DNA of 64,000 nt from the IMG/VR virus record IMGVR_UViG_3300025073_000028, positions 61,447 to 125,446 of that record; one strand, written 5' to 3'. The notes under the pieces are model-generated. The model worked only from the letters and a program-made list of their open reading frames with translations, was not told the origin of the DNA and ran no database searches. Made by a program: the position numbers and the translations under genes. Source of the DNA: a virus. Each line of letters opens with the position of its first letter. Within the stretch, counting starts at the first letter, position 1. Of this stretch, positions 24,213 through 32,303 are shown in pieces.

Positions 24213-26456
24213 ATGAATAAAATTTTAAATCAAATCATTAAAAGAAACGGGACAACAGTCTCTTTCGATGAAGAAAAATTAGAAAAAGCAATAAAAAATG
24301 CCTTAGCTATTGAAGAACAAGGATTATATAACGATGTTCTAAATAAAATTTCACATTTTTTTGAACTAAAATTAAGTGAAAACCTAGAATACATTCCTCA
24401 TGTAGAAGAGTTACAAGATGTTGTAGAATATGTATTCTTAACTCTACAAATGCACAAGACTGCTAAGAACTTTATTCTTTATAGAGAGGAAAGAAAAAAG
24501 AATAAAAAGTATGCTCCTTCTCAAGAATATAGAGATTTAGTAATTCGAAATAAACAATATTTTGATCACGACTTACGTCGAGAATTTGTTTATGCAAGAA
24601 CATATGCTCGTTGGCTTCCACAACATAATAGAAGAGAAGTATACGAAGAGACTGTAGATCGTAGCGTTAATTATATGAGACGTCAGTTAGGAGGTCTTTT
24701 AGACGAGCCTACTTACAACACAATTAGAGAATCAGTACTAGAACAAAAAGCAATGTTCTCTATGAGGCATTTTCAGCTAGCCGGACTCCCAATAGATAGA
24801 ACTAATATCTGTGCATATAACTGTTCCTATCTCACTCCCAATGAGCTACAACGCTTCGGAGAGGCCATGAACTTACTCATGCTTGGAGTAGGAGTAGGGT
24901 TCTCCGTTGAGAATAGTATTATTCATGATCTTCCAAAAATTAAATATCAAAAGCGAGTAGATCCAGAAGTAATTATAGTTGAAGATTCAAGAGAAGGTTG
25001 GGTCAAAAGTTTTAATTATATATTAGAGTTATTATATAATGGACAAAATTTTGTTTTAGACACATCTCAAATTCGTCCAGTAGGAACTCCCTTAAAGACA
25101 ATGGGTGGTCGTGCTTCTGGAGATCGTCCTTTTATAGACTTAGTAAATTTTGCGCGCAATAGAATTTTGGCCAATCAAGGATCAAGATTAAAGAGTATAG
25201 ACATACATGATATTCTCTGTAAAATTGGACAATGTACCGAAGCGGGTTCAACACGAAGAAGTGCTTTAATTTCCATTTCTGAACTAGACGATATACATAT
25301 GCGGCTAGCTAAAGCAGGCGATTGGCTGTCTACAAACAAACAGAGAATGTGGGCAAATAATTCTGTAGCTTACCCGGTATTTGATAAGCCAAGCGAAGCT
25401 GTCTTTATGGAAGAATGGTTAAACTTAGTTAAAAGTGGGTCGGGAGAGAGGGGAATTATCAACCGCTATTCCTTTAGAAAAACTTTACCTCCTAGAAGAA
25501 TTAAATTATTGGGTAAAAGAATTAATAGTCTAGGGGTAAACCCTTGTGGGGAAATAGTATTGCAATCTAATAGTTTATGTAATTTAAGCGAGATTGTAGT
25601 TCGTTTTGATGATACTCTAGAAAACTTATTGCATAAAATAGATGTTGCTACTTTAATTGGGACATATCAATCTACATTGACTTATTTTCCAGATATGTCA
25701 CCCGAATGGGAACAAAATTGTAAAGAAGAAAGACTTCTAGGAGTTTCTATCACTGGGCAATGGGATTGTCCTATGGTAAGAAACCCAGAAGTTCTAAGGA
25801 TTTTGCGCGACAGAACTATAGAAGTTAATACTTACTACGCGAAACAATTTAACATTAATCCTGCTTCTGCTATTACAGCCATTAAACCGTCGGGCACTTT
25901 ATCTAAAGTAGTAGGTGCTTCCGAAGGGATGCACACACATTATGCACCTTACTATATTAATAGAATTCAAATTTCTAATACCGATCCAATGCTCAAACTA
26001 TTAAAAGATCAAAACGTTCCATGTTATCAATATGACGAAACGATATGGTCAGTAGAATTCCCGGTTAGGGCTCCTGAAGGAGCCGAAGTATTTTCTAATA
26101 CTTTGTCAGCTATTGAGCAATTAGAATATTGGAAGATGGTTAAAATTAATTACTGTGAGCATAATCCAAGTTGCACCATATATGTAGGAGAAGGTGAATG
26201 GTTGTTGGTTGCTGCTTGGGTTTATGAAAATTGGGATATAGTTGGCGGATTATCTTTCTTTCCTAAAGAAGATGGCGACAATATATATCGCTTAGCTCCA
26301 AAAGAAAGGATTAGTAAAGAGGAATACGAAAAGCGTGTTTCAGTCCTTAAAAATATAGATTTTTCAAAACTAACTTACTATGAGGTCATAGATTCGACGG
26401 ATCAATTAGCCACAGCAGCTTGCTCGGGAGGCACCTGTAGTTTAAAAAGGAACTAA
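24213..26456 (+). CDS. class II (adenosylcobalamin-dependent) ribonucleoside-triphosphate reductase
   Basis: The 747-residue protein begins with an ATP-cone-like region (IKRNGTTVSFDEEKL) and continues with the RtpR-type core: NICAYNCSYL, GVGVGFSVEN, NPCGEI with Cys445, GVSITGQWD, AIKPSGTLSKVVGASEGMHTHYAPYY, and the C-terminal redox pair in CSGGTC. It resembles the monomeric Lactobacillus-type enzyme, which reduces NTPs using vitamin B12, rather than NrdJ dimers. An ATP-cone at this position would give dATP feedback. It provides dNTPs for an AT-rich genome. Confidence 0.93.
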   Translation: MNKILNQIIKRNGTTVSFDEEKLEKAIKNALAIEEQGLYNDVLNKISHFFELKLSENLEYIPHVEELQDVVEYVFLTLQMHKTAKNFILYREERKKNKKYAPSQEYRDLVIRNKQYFDHDLRREFVYARTYARWLPQHNRREVYEETVDRSVNYMRRQLGGLLDEPTYNTIRESVLEQKAMFSMRHFQLAGLPIDRTNICAYNCSYLTPNELQRFGEAMNLLMLGVGVGFSVENSIIHDLPKIKYQKRVDPEVIIVEDSREGWVKSFNYILELLYNGQNFVLDTSQIRPVGTPLKTMGGRASGDRPFIDLVNFARNRILANQGSRLKSIDIHDILCKIGQCTEAGSTRRSALISISELDDIHMRLAKAGDWLSTNKQRMWANNSVAYPVFDKPSEAVFMEEWLNLVKSGSGERGIINRYSFRKTLPPRRIKLLGKRINSLGVNPCGEIVLQSNSLCNLSEIVVRFDDTLENLLHKIDVATLIGTYQSTLTYFPDMSPEWEQNCKEERLLGVSITGQWDCPMVRNPEVLRILRDRTIEVNTYYAKQFNINPASAITAIKPSGTLSKVVGASEGMHTHYAPYYINRIQISNTDPMLKLLKDQNVPCYQYDETIWSVEFPVRAPEGAEVFSNTLSAIEQLEYWKMVKINYCEHNPSCTIYVGEGEWLLVAAWVYENWDIVGGLSFFPKEDGDNIYRLAPKERISKEEYEKRVSVLKNIDFSKLTYYEVIDSTDQLATAACSGGTCSLKRN

Positions 26457-26821
26457 TGTTATATATAAAGAAAGATCCAGTTCTCTTAACAACATTTCCT
26501 TCAGATCGTGGAGATTTATATGAATTTCGATTTTTACCAGATATAACAAATATTAAACCTCAAGCTAATATGGTTCTTTTCTGTAAAAATACAGAGCGTA
26601 CTTATTATTTAATAAAAATTATAGAGACGACAGATATATCTGTAAGGTATATGTATCAACTTTTGGAAACAAATAGAAACCAAATTTCTCTCCAGTCTAT
26701 AATAGACACAAAATTTGGAGTTAATATTTGTGGTAGTTATGATCCTAAAAATAGTTTAGGGCTTCTTTTTTCTTCCTCCTGTTATTTATATCCATTTTTA
26801 TCAAATATAGAAAAGCTATGA
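26456..26821 (+). CDS. hypothetical protein, tandem family member 1
   Basis: The 121-residue protein is of unknown family. The plan is a basic N-terminus (YIKKDPV), FRFLPDITNIKPQANMVLF, a strand YYLIKIIETTD and a C-terminal SLIDT-like segment. It matches the two genes that follow in outline. The start overlaps the reductase stop (TAATG). Confidence 0.55.
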   Translation: MLYIKKDPVLLTTFPSDRGDLYEFRFLPDITNIKPQANMVLFCKNTERTYYLIKIIETTDISVRYMYQLLETNRNQISLQSIIDTKFGVNICGSYDPKNSLGLLFSSSCYLYPFLSNIEKL

Positions 26822-27195
26822 TATATTTCAGAAGAAATCCGTTACGAATATACAAAAGAAAGATAAATGCAGACTGTATACCTATAACGACTCTTCCTGT
26901 TGTTAATAATCTAAAACTTATGACAGGTATGTTGCTTTTAATTGATTATATTGACCCATCTGTAAGAAGGGTAACATATATCACTAAAATTCATACAATA
27001 TATACCTGTGGAATGGAAACATGGGAAACTTGTCTACGACATGAAAGACATACTGATGTAAGTAAAATGTGTCTTGGCCATATGTTTTATCAATATAATT
27101 CAAATATGACAATGACAGAAATATTTTCTTGTGGAATAGCAAGTTTAAGAAATGTGAATGTCTATCTACTTAATGAATCACAGGAAGAATTATGA
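26818..27195 (+). CDS. hypothetical protein, tandem family member 2
   Basis: The 125-residue protein MIYFRRNPLRIYK with CIPITTLPVVNNLKLMTGMLLL aligns with the next gene over most of its length. Unlike the Lcl copies, these genes show gradual divergence. The function is unknown. It is coupled by ATGA to both neighbours. Confidence 0.6.
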   Translation: MIYFRRNPLRIYKRKINADCIPITTLPVVNNLKLMTGMLLLIDYIDPSVRRVTYITKIHTIYTCGMETWETCLRHERHTDVSKMCLGHMFYQYNSNMTMTEIFSCGIASLRNVNVYLLNESQEEL

Positions 27196-27584
27196 TTTAT
27201 TTTAAAAGAAATCCATTAAGGATATCAAGGAAAAAAGATAAAGACTGTATATCTATAACAGACCTTCCAATGGTTAATAATCTAGAACCACAAAAAGGGA
27301 TGATTCTCCTTTATCTTATACAACACCTAAAGTTTGTAGAACAATATTTTATAAAAATTACAGATATATTAAATACTAAAAACTATATAGGGACTCTAGA
27401 GTCATTCGAAATAGGTCATACTGAAAAAAAAGAGATAGACGAAATGTGTATTCTTGAAAATTCTTATTATTTTTCTCCAAATATGACATTATTAGATATT
27501 TTTTTAGAGGAAGAAGACTACCCTGCAGAGCAGATGACTCTTTATTTATTAAATGGTATAAACTCTAACGGACAACAACTATGA
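27192..27584 (+). CDS. hypothetical protein, tandem family member 3
   Basis: The 130-residue protein begins MIYFKRNPLRISRKK and continues DCISITDLPMVNNLEPQKGMILL, clearly paralogous to the previous gene, ending MTLYLLNG like NVYLLNE there. The function is unknown. The stop overlaps the next start (ATGA). Confidence 0.6.
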   Translation: MIYFKRNPLRISRKKDKDCISITDLPMVNNLEPQKGMILLYLIQHLKFVEQYFIKITDILNTKNYIGTLESFEIGHTEKKEIDEMCILENSYYFSPNMTLLDIFLEEEDYPAEQMTLYLLNGINSNGQQL

Positions 27585-27955
27585 AAATTTTAGTTTATGA
27601 TGATAACGATGAAATGGTTAACAACTACAAAAAAGTATTACCTTTTGATTGGATAAAATCTTATAAAACCGTTGAAGGGATATTAGATGAAATATATCTA
27701 AACGGGGATACTTATAAATATATATTCCTTAGTTTTATAAAACATGAAAAACTAAAAGGTTTAATACAAGTTGCACAAGCTATTAAAGATATAAAGTTTA
27801 AAGGTAAAGTATATTATTATAATGCTTCTTCTTCTTATATAAGTAAATTAGAAAAAATTATTAGTGGATTAAGATATGTCCCCGTCTCTGGCATTTTACA
27901 AGAAATGACAGGTCTTATCGATAAGAGAAGAAGACATCATAATCAGGACAAATAA
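27581..27955 (+). CDS. receiver-like protein, probably degenerate
   Basis: The 124-residue protein starts MKILVYDDNDEMVNNY, like the acidic pocket strand of response regulator receiver domains, and has a late lysine (KVYYYNASSS) like the K-containing loop. The phosphoacceptor Asp expected at about residue 52 is not visible (IFLSFIK). It may be a pseudo-receiver. The fold is inferred. Confidence 0.4.
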   Translation: MKILVYDDNDEMVNNYKKVLPFDWIKSYKTVEGILDEIYLNGDTYKYIFLSFIKHEKLKGLIQVAQAIKDIKFKGKVYYYNASSSYISKLEKIISGLRYVPVSGILQEMTGLIDKRRRHHNQDK

Positions 27956-27957
27956 AT

Positions 27958-28320
27958 ATGTTTAAAGTAATCAATGGCCTTACAATTGACTTCCAAAGAA
28001 GATTAATTTGGGGACCAACCCAAAAACCAATGACTTGGTTTCAAGCCAAAGACTTAGAAAAAGACAACTGGAGACTTCCAACAAGTGAAGAGCTACAACA
28101 AGCGTTTTTTGATAAAGTTTGGGGATTTACAGAGAGTTGGTTCTGGTCTTCGACACCTCATCCCAATCACAATATCGATTACATTGAACTTGTAAGCCTT
28201 GAATGTGGAGATCTTGGTTGCGATTCTAAAGATATATACACCTATTATGTACGGTATGTACAACCTTTTGATTTCGAAACATTAAAAAATCTTTTTAATA
28301 TAAACACGGAGATACTATGA
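27958..28320 (+). CDS. Lcl/DUF1566-type variable protein
   Basis: The 120-residue protein shares an identical first stretch of about 90 bases with the copy at 9325, then WRLPTSEELQQAF, WFWSSTPH, a variable segment (about 28155-28245) with no Trp in the usual place, and YVRYVQPFDFETL. Its end is unlike the shared LDSLILKEL ending. It overlaps the next start (ATGA). Confidence 0.8.
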   Translation: MFKVINGLTIDFQRRLIWGPTQKPMTWFQAKDLEKDNWRLPTSEELQQAFFDKVWGFTESWFWSSTPHPNHNIDYIELVSLECGDLGCDSKDIYTYYVRYVQPFDFETLKNLFNINTEIL

Positions 28321-28670
28321 AATGGTTTTTCAAGAAACAAAAACCTTGTGAATGCAAAGAATCAACAGAGGAAAAGTCTAAAAAGAATCAAATAGAGGAT
28401 GTCCCCAAACCCAAAATCTATGATTTAGTTTTAAAAATAAACTTTAAAGAAGGTTGGCCAAGATCTTCTGCTATATGGAATATTCGACCTTGGGATCCTT
28501 CAAAGAAACCTACTGAAAACAATGAAATGAGAAATTTTATAAAATGGTTCTTTAGTGAAAGACAATATTATTTATTTGTTTATGGAGAGAATTACAATCA
28601 ATCATATTTGCTAAATCGAAATTACATTATAAATTTTGAGTATAACATAGTTGAGGTAAAAAATGGTTAG
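28317..28670 (+). CDS. hypothetical protein
   Basis: The 117-residue protein is not recognised. It starts with a basic helix containing CECKES, then a lysine and glutamate rich region and a WPRSSAIWNIRPWDPSK segment. It has no membrane segment. Confidence 0.55.
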   Translation: MKWFFKKQKPCECKESTEEKSKKNQIEDVPKPKIYDLVLKINFKEGWPRSSAIWNIRPWDPSKKPTENNEMRNFIKWFFSERQYYLFVYGENYNQSYLLNRNYIINFEYNIVEVKNG

Positions 28671-28938
28671 AATTGAAAATTGGTTTGTCATACAACGAGG
28701 AAATGCTTACCAAGCTCCTGAATTAATCTCTTCCCATTTAGTAGGTGAAATATATAATTACCCCAATAAAGAAGATGGCAAATTAATTACGACCAGTAAA
28801 ATTATAGGAGCAAAACCAGAAGACAATATCATTATTTGTGAATCTAGAGAATATCTTCTAGGAGAAATTGACCCAGAATACGAAAAACAATTTCCCAATG
28901 CTAAAGAAAAATTATTCAAAGTATTGACGAATGGATAA
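28663..28938 (+). CDS. hypothetical protein
   Basis: The 91-residue protein of unknown family is strand-rich (WFVIQRGNAYQAPEL, HLVGEIYNYP, TTSKIIGAKPEDNIIICESREYLLG). It overlaps both neighbours by eight bases. Confidence 0.55.
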   Translation: MVRIENWFVIQRGNAYQAPELISSHLVGEIYNYPNKEDGKLITTSKIIGAKPEDNIIICESREYLLGEIDPEYEKQFPNAKEKLFKVLTNG

Positions 28939-29284
28939 AGAAAAACTTTTTAGCGTTACAGCCAAAGATATAAAATGGGAATATTATAGGGCTTCAGGAA
29001 ATGGAGGCCAGAATAGAAACAAAAGAGATACAGCAGTTCGATGTACTCATGAACCTTCAGGAGCGATAGGAAACGCAGCCGACGAAAGATCTCAAAATCA
29101 GAATAAAAAGTTAGCGTTTCGTAGAATGGTCAATAGTAAAAAATTTCAAGATTGGCTTATATTTGAGGCTGCTCGTATAACTGGCACATTGAAAAATATT
29201 GAAGAGAAAATAGAACAAAATATAGAGCGCGAAATAAAAGTAGAAGGGAAAGATGAAGAAGGGAAGTGGGTCAAAATAGAATGA
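28931..29284 (+). CDS. class I release factor domain protein with GGQ motif (ArfB/RF-H-like)
   Basis: The 117-residue protein has the peptidyl-tRNA hydrolysis motif ASGNGGQNRNKRDTAVR (GGQ near residue 28), then HEPSGA, DERSQNQNKKLAFRRM, as in class I release factors and the rescue factor ArfB. There is no codon-recognition domain. The ArfB/RF-H type hydrolyses peptidyl-tRNA on stalled ribosomes. The tail is acidic and lysine-rich. It overlaps the next gene. Confidence 0.85.
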   Translation: MDKEKLFSVTAKDIKWEYYRASGNGGQNRNKRDTAVRCTHEPSGAIGNAADERSQNQNKKLAFRRMVNSKKFQDWLIFEAARITGTLKNIEEKIEQNIEREIKVEGKDEEGKWVKIE

Positions 29285-30627
29285 AAGTTAAGATAAACAA
29301 TCATATACAAATTCCTAGACTAGAAGTTGAACTTTGTGCTGAATTAAAAAAATTCTTAACTGTAGAAAACAAGGCTTATGACAAAGTAATTAAAAGCGGA
29401 TATGCCACAGATATTTCTCAATATATAAATGCATATCATGAAGATGATGATTACTTATATGTCCCTCGTATGCTTAATACTTCTGAAAGACGCGCTGAAT
29501 TAGGGTGGGAAACCCAAGACGAGACAGAAACTGGTAGGTATATAAATATAATAGACCATATTTTATTGCGCGATCAAACTCAAATTGAAGCTTATGATGC
29601 CGCACTTAAAAATCGTAATGGAATTTTACATTTACATACGGGCGCTGGAAAAACTGCTTTAGCAATTAAATATTTAGCAACACTAAAAAGACAATTTATT
29701 ATCTTTGTTCATGTAGAACCATTAATAACACAATGGATTGATAAAATCGTAGAATTTACCAATTTAAAAACAGAAGACATTGGTGTGATAGGTTTAGGAA
29801 AAAGAGAATGGGAAGATAGAATGGGCTACATTTGTTTAGTTCAAACTGGATATAAGCTAGATTTTCCCAAAGAAGTAATAAATAAAATCGGCGTATGTAT
29901 ATACGATGAAGCACATACTATGTGCTCGCCAGAAAGACAAAGAGTTTTGTCTTTGTTTCCTGCTAAAAGTAGGATTGGTCTTACTGCTACAGTTGATAGG
30001 GATGATGGTTTACAGCGCTTACTATATTTACATATTGGTCCAGTTATTTATTCTAAGCCTATTAGGGAAACAGGAAAAGCAAAAATTATATTTTACCCAA
30101 CTTTTATTAGAATAAAAGAACAATACAGATACACCAAACAAGGATCGAAACTAAACGATTCGAGAATGATGAACAACATATGCGAAAACGAAAGACGCAA
30201 TAACTTAATTTTAAGTTTAGTTGACGACTTACGAGAACAAGAAAAAAAAACTTTAATTCTTTCTTGTCGCAAGAAGCAAATATATTATTTAGCTGAAAAA
30301 ATAGAAGATCGTGGAGTTATAACAGGAGACAATAGAAAAAAAGATCATAGAGAACAGCAATACGATAAACCTATTATTATTGCAACAATGTCTATTCTGT
30401 CTACGGGTCTAGATATTCCTGGACTCAATGCTCTTATTCTAGCCTCTCCCTTTGCTGGATATATACCAGCCTTCCAAAGTATAGGAAGAACCGAAAGACT
30501 AAAAGATTCTGTCGTTTACTATTTAGTAGATAGTAATAATATATATAAGGGTTATGCTAGAAAACTAGCAAGAACTTATGCACAAAATGGTTACTCTGTA
30601 GATTTAACACGAATTGAGGAATTATGA
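29281..30627 (+). CDS. superfamily 2 helicase (UvsW-like)
   Basis: The 448-residue protein has motif I HTGAGKTALA (about residue 120), motif II YDEAHT, motif III LTAT and motif VI QSIGRTERL. The arrangement resembles T4 UvsW and related DNA helicases that unwind branched DNA in recombination. The start at 29281 is preferred (overlapping ATGA); a GTG upstream is in frame. Confidence 0.88.
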   Translation: MKVKINNHIQIPRLEVELCAELKKFLTVENKAYDKVIKSGYATDISQYINAYHEDDDYLYVPRMLNTSERRAELGWETQDETETGRYINIIDHILLRDQTQIEAYDAALKNRNGILHLHTGAGKTALAIKYLATLKRQFIIFVHVEPLITQWIDKIVEFTNLKTEDIGVIGLGKREWEDRMGYICLVQTGYKLDFPKEVINKIGVCIYDEAHTMCSPERQRVLSLFPAKSRIGLTATVDRDDGLQRLLYLHIGPVIYSKPIRETGKAKIIFYPTFIRIKEQYRYTKQGSKLNDSRMMNNICENERRNNLILSLVDDLREQEKKTLILSCRKKQIYYLAEKIEDRGVITGDNRKKDHREQQYDKPIIIATMSILSTGLDIPGLNALILASPFAGYIPAFQSIGRTERLKDSVVYYLVDSNNIYKGYARKLARTYAQNGYSVDLTRIEEL

Positions 30628-31139
30628 TAAATGACTTTTTAAGAGAATCAATACTCGAATTTGCACAAATTTTAAAAGATGAACAAGAATTAGACATCAA
30701 AATTGAAGACTGCATGGAAAGATCACGCTATAGTATTACTTTTAATTCAGAACAAATTTCGTTAATTTTTAGTATTCTATGGCAAGATGCATCAACGGTT
30801 CATATTTCTATTCCGGTCGAATTAAATATTCCAATTAAATATGACCCACCTGCTGTCATTACTTCTCTTCTCCCCTTCATGTATGAGAATGGGACTAAAA
30901 TTTATAATGTTTGGTTAGAAGAAAAAGTAGAAGACGATCATCCTGCCTACAATTTACAAATGGAGGTAGGATTTGGAATTGTTACTGCTCTGTGCAGCGT
31001 TGCTGTCATTGAGGAAACTTTTTTGCGATTGATTAATATAGTAAAAGAGATACAACCACACTTTGATGAGATGGTAGAAGATGCCGAATATCTTGAAAGA
31101 AATATGCCAGAACCCGAAGTTGCAGAAAATATCAGTTGA
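30624..31139 (+). CDS. hypothetical acidic protein
   Basis: The 171-residue protein is of unknown family, acidic with a helical N-terminus and strand-rich middle (SRYSITFNSEQISLIFSILW, VHISIPVELNIPIKYDP). A GAGGAAT precedes the ATG. Confidence 0.6.
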   Translation: MINDFLRESILEFAQILKDEQELDIKIEDCMERSRYSITFNSEQISLIFSILWQDASTVHISIPVELNIPIKYDPPAVITSLLPFMYENGTKIYNVWLEEKVEDDHPAYNLQMEVGFGIVTALCSVAVIEETFLRLINIVKEIQPHFDEMVEDAEYLERNMPEPEVAENIS

Positions 31140-31461
31140 AGATATTGAATTAATATTTACTTCTATCTTCCAGGAGATTGAGAAAGCAATTAATTTAGAG
31201 TTGCCTTTTAAAATAGATGATTTTTTAGATATTAAATATAAATATATGAATTTTAAAGCGACCTCAAAAAAGGAAGCTTTTACTAACGTCATTCCTGTTT
31301 CAGAAGTTTTAGTTTCAGAAACAGAAACTTTAGTTGGGCATGACACTTATATTAAACATAAAAAAGAAAATATTGTGGATGTCTATGAGACAGAACAAAC
31401 TTTTATAGAATTCAAACCACATAAAAATCTAATTAAGAGGAAAGATGCAATACTTCTATGA
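31081..31461 (+). CDS. hypothetical protein
   Basis: The 126-residue protein is not recognised. It is helical at the start and overlaps the upstream gene by 59 bases, which is long for this genome, so the start could be later; no better candidate is visible. The C-terminus is basic (NLIKRKDAILL). Confidence 0.45.
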   Translation: MPNILKEICQNPKLQKISVEDIELIFTSIFQEIEKAINLELPFKIDDFLDIKYKYMNFKATSKKEAFTNVIPVSEVLVSETETLVGHDTYIKHKKENIVDVYETEQTFIEFKPHKNLIKRKDAILL

Positions 31462-32296
31462 AGAGAGACATAGCCGATATATTTTAATAAAGATTAATGA
31501 TCCAGCTTTTAAAACACGAAGAGAACGTTTCTATTCTCCTATTGATTTCGAACAGAAAACATTGCGTTATGATGGTTTCCAATATCCATTTGAGTTTGTA
31601 ACTTTAGACGAGATAAAAACTATGTCTAAATTTACAAAAATGTATTATATACGTATTTCTGTTCAAGCTTCATTACCACTACAAGTTTCTTGTTACTTCT
31701 ACAAACTTACACCTTGCAGTCTTTCTCGAATATTAACAAACCATGACTATATAAACTTTATTTCAAGCGTAGAAAATAAACATCAGTATCTCTCACGAGT
31801 AGATGGATCTGTATTACAAGATTTAGTTTATCATGATGAAATATACCGAATATTAAAAAATATGTCATTAGATTTACCTCTAATTACATATTTCTCTTCT
31901 ACCCTTCTCATGGGACCAATTCCTCTTTTTATTAAAGAGTCAAAAATTGATTTATTGGATCATAAGTATTATAGAGAAGAGTACTTTCAGACAATGCGTG
32001 ATTCGCCATACCAAGGTGAGTGGTTGGAATATTTTTCCAAACAAGAACATTATGATTATTTTCGAATAACAACTGAAATAGATAAGTATAAATATTTACT
32101 AAGGCAAAACGTTGTTGATCCAGAAATTCTTCAACAAGAATATGGTTATATTTTTGCTGCTGCACTATTTTTAATAGACAAAAATCCAGAAATTGCTATT
32201 CAGCTATTTAACAAGATTAAAAGTTATTATAGGACCCCTCATGAGCTAGAGCAACAAGCCATTATTATGGCAGTTTCAGACGCAGAAACATTATAA
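31445..32296 (+). CDS. hypothetical protein
   Basis: The 283-residue protein is of unknown family. AAGAGGAAAG precedes the ATG. It is rich in Tyr, Phe and Leu, with a helical C-terminal third (GYIFAAALFLIDKNPEIAIQ). It lies directly before the polymerase gene; a replication accessory role is possible but not supported by motif. Confidence 0.6.
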   Translation: MQYFYEERHSRYILIKINDPAFKTRRERFYSPIDFEQKTLRYDGFQYPFEFVTLDEIKTMSKFTKMYYIRISVQASLPLQVSCYFYKLTPCSLSRILTNHDYINFISSVENKHQYLSRVDGSVLQDLVYHDEIYRILKNMSLDLPLITYFSSTLLMGPIPLFIKESKIDLLDHKYYREEYFQTMRDSPYQGEWLEYFSKQEHYDYFRITTEIDKYKYLLRQNVVDPEILQQEYGYIFAAALFLIDKNPEIAIQLFNKIKSYYRTPHELEQQAIIMAVSDAETL

Positions 32297-32303
32297 GGAT
32301 TAT

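Noticed and set aside
29906-30115. Overlapping frame within the SF2 helicase
   Set aside because: It lies wholly inside the helicase coding sequence, with hydrophobic residues arising from the shifted frame and no start signal.
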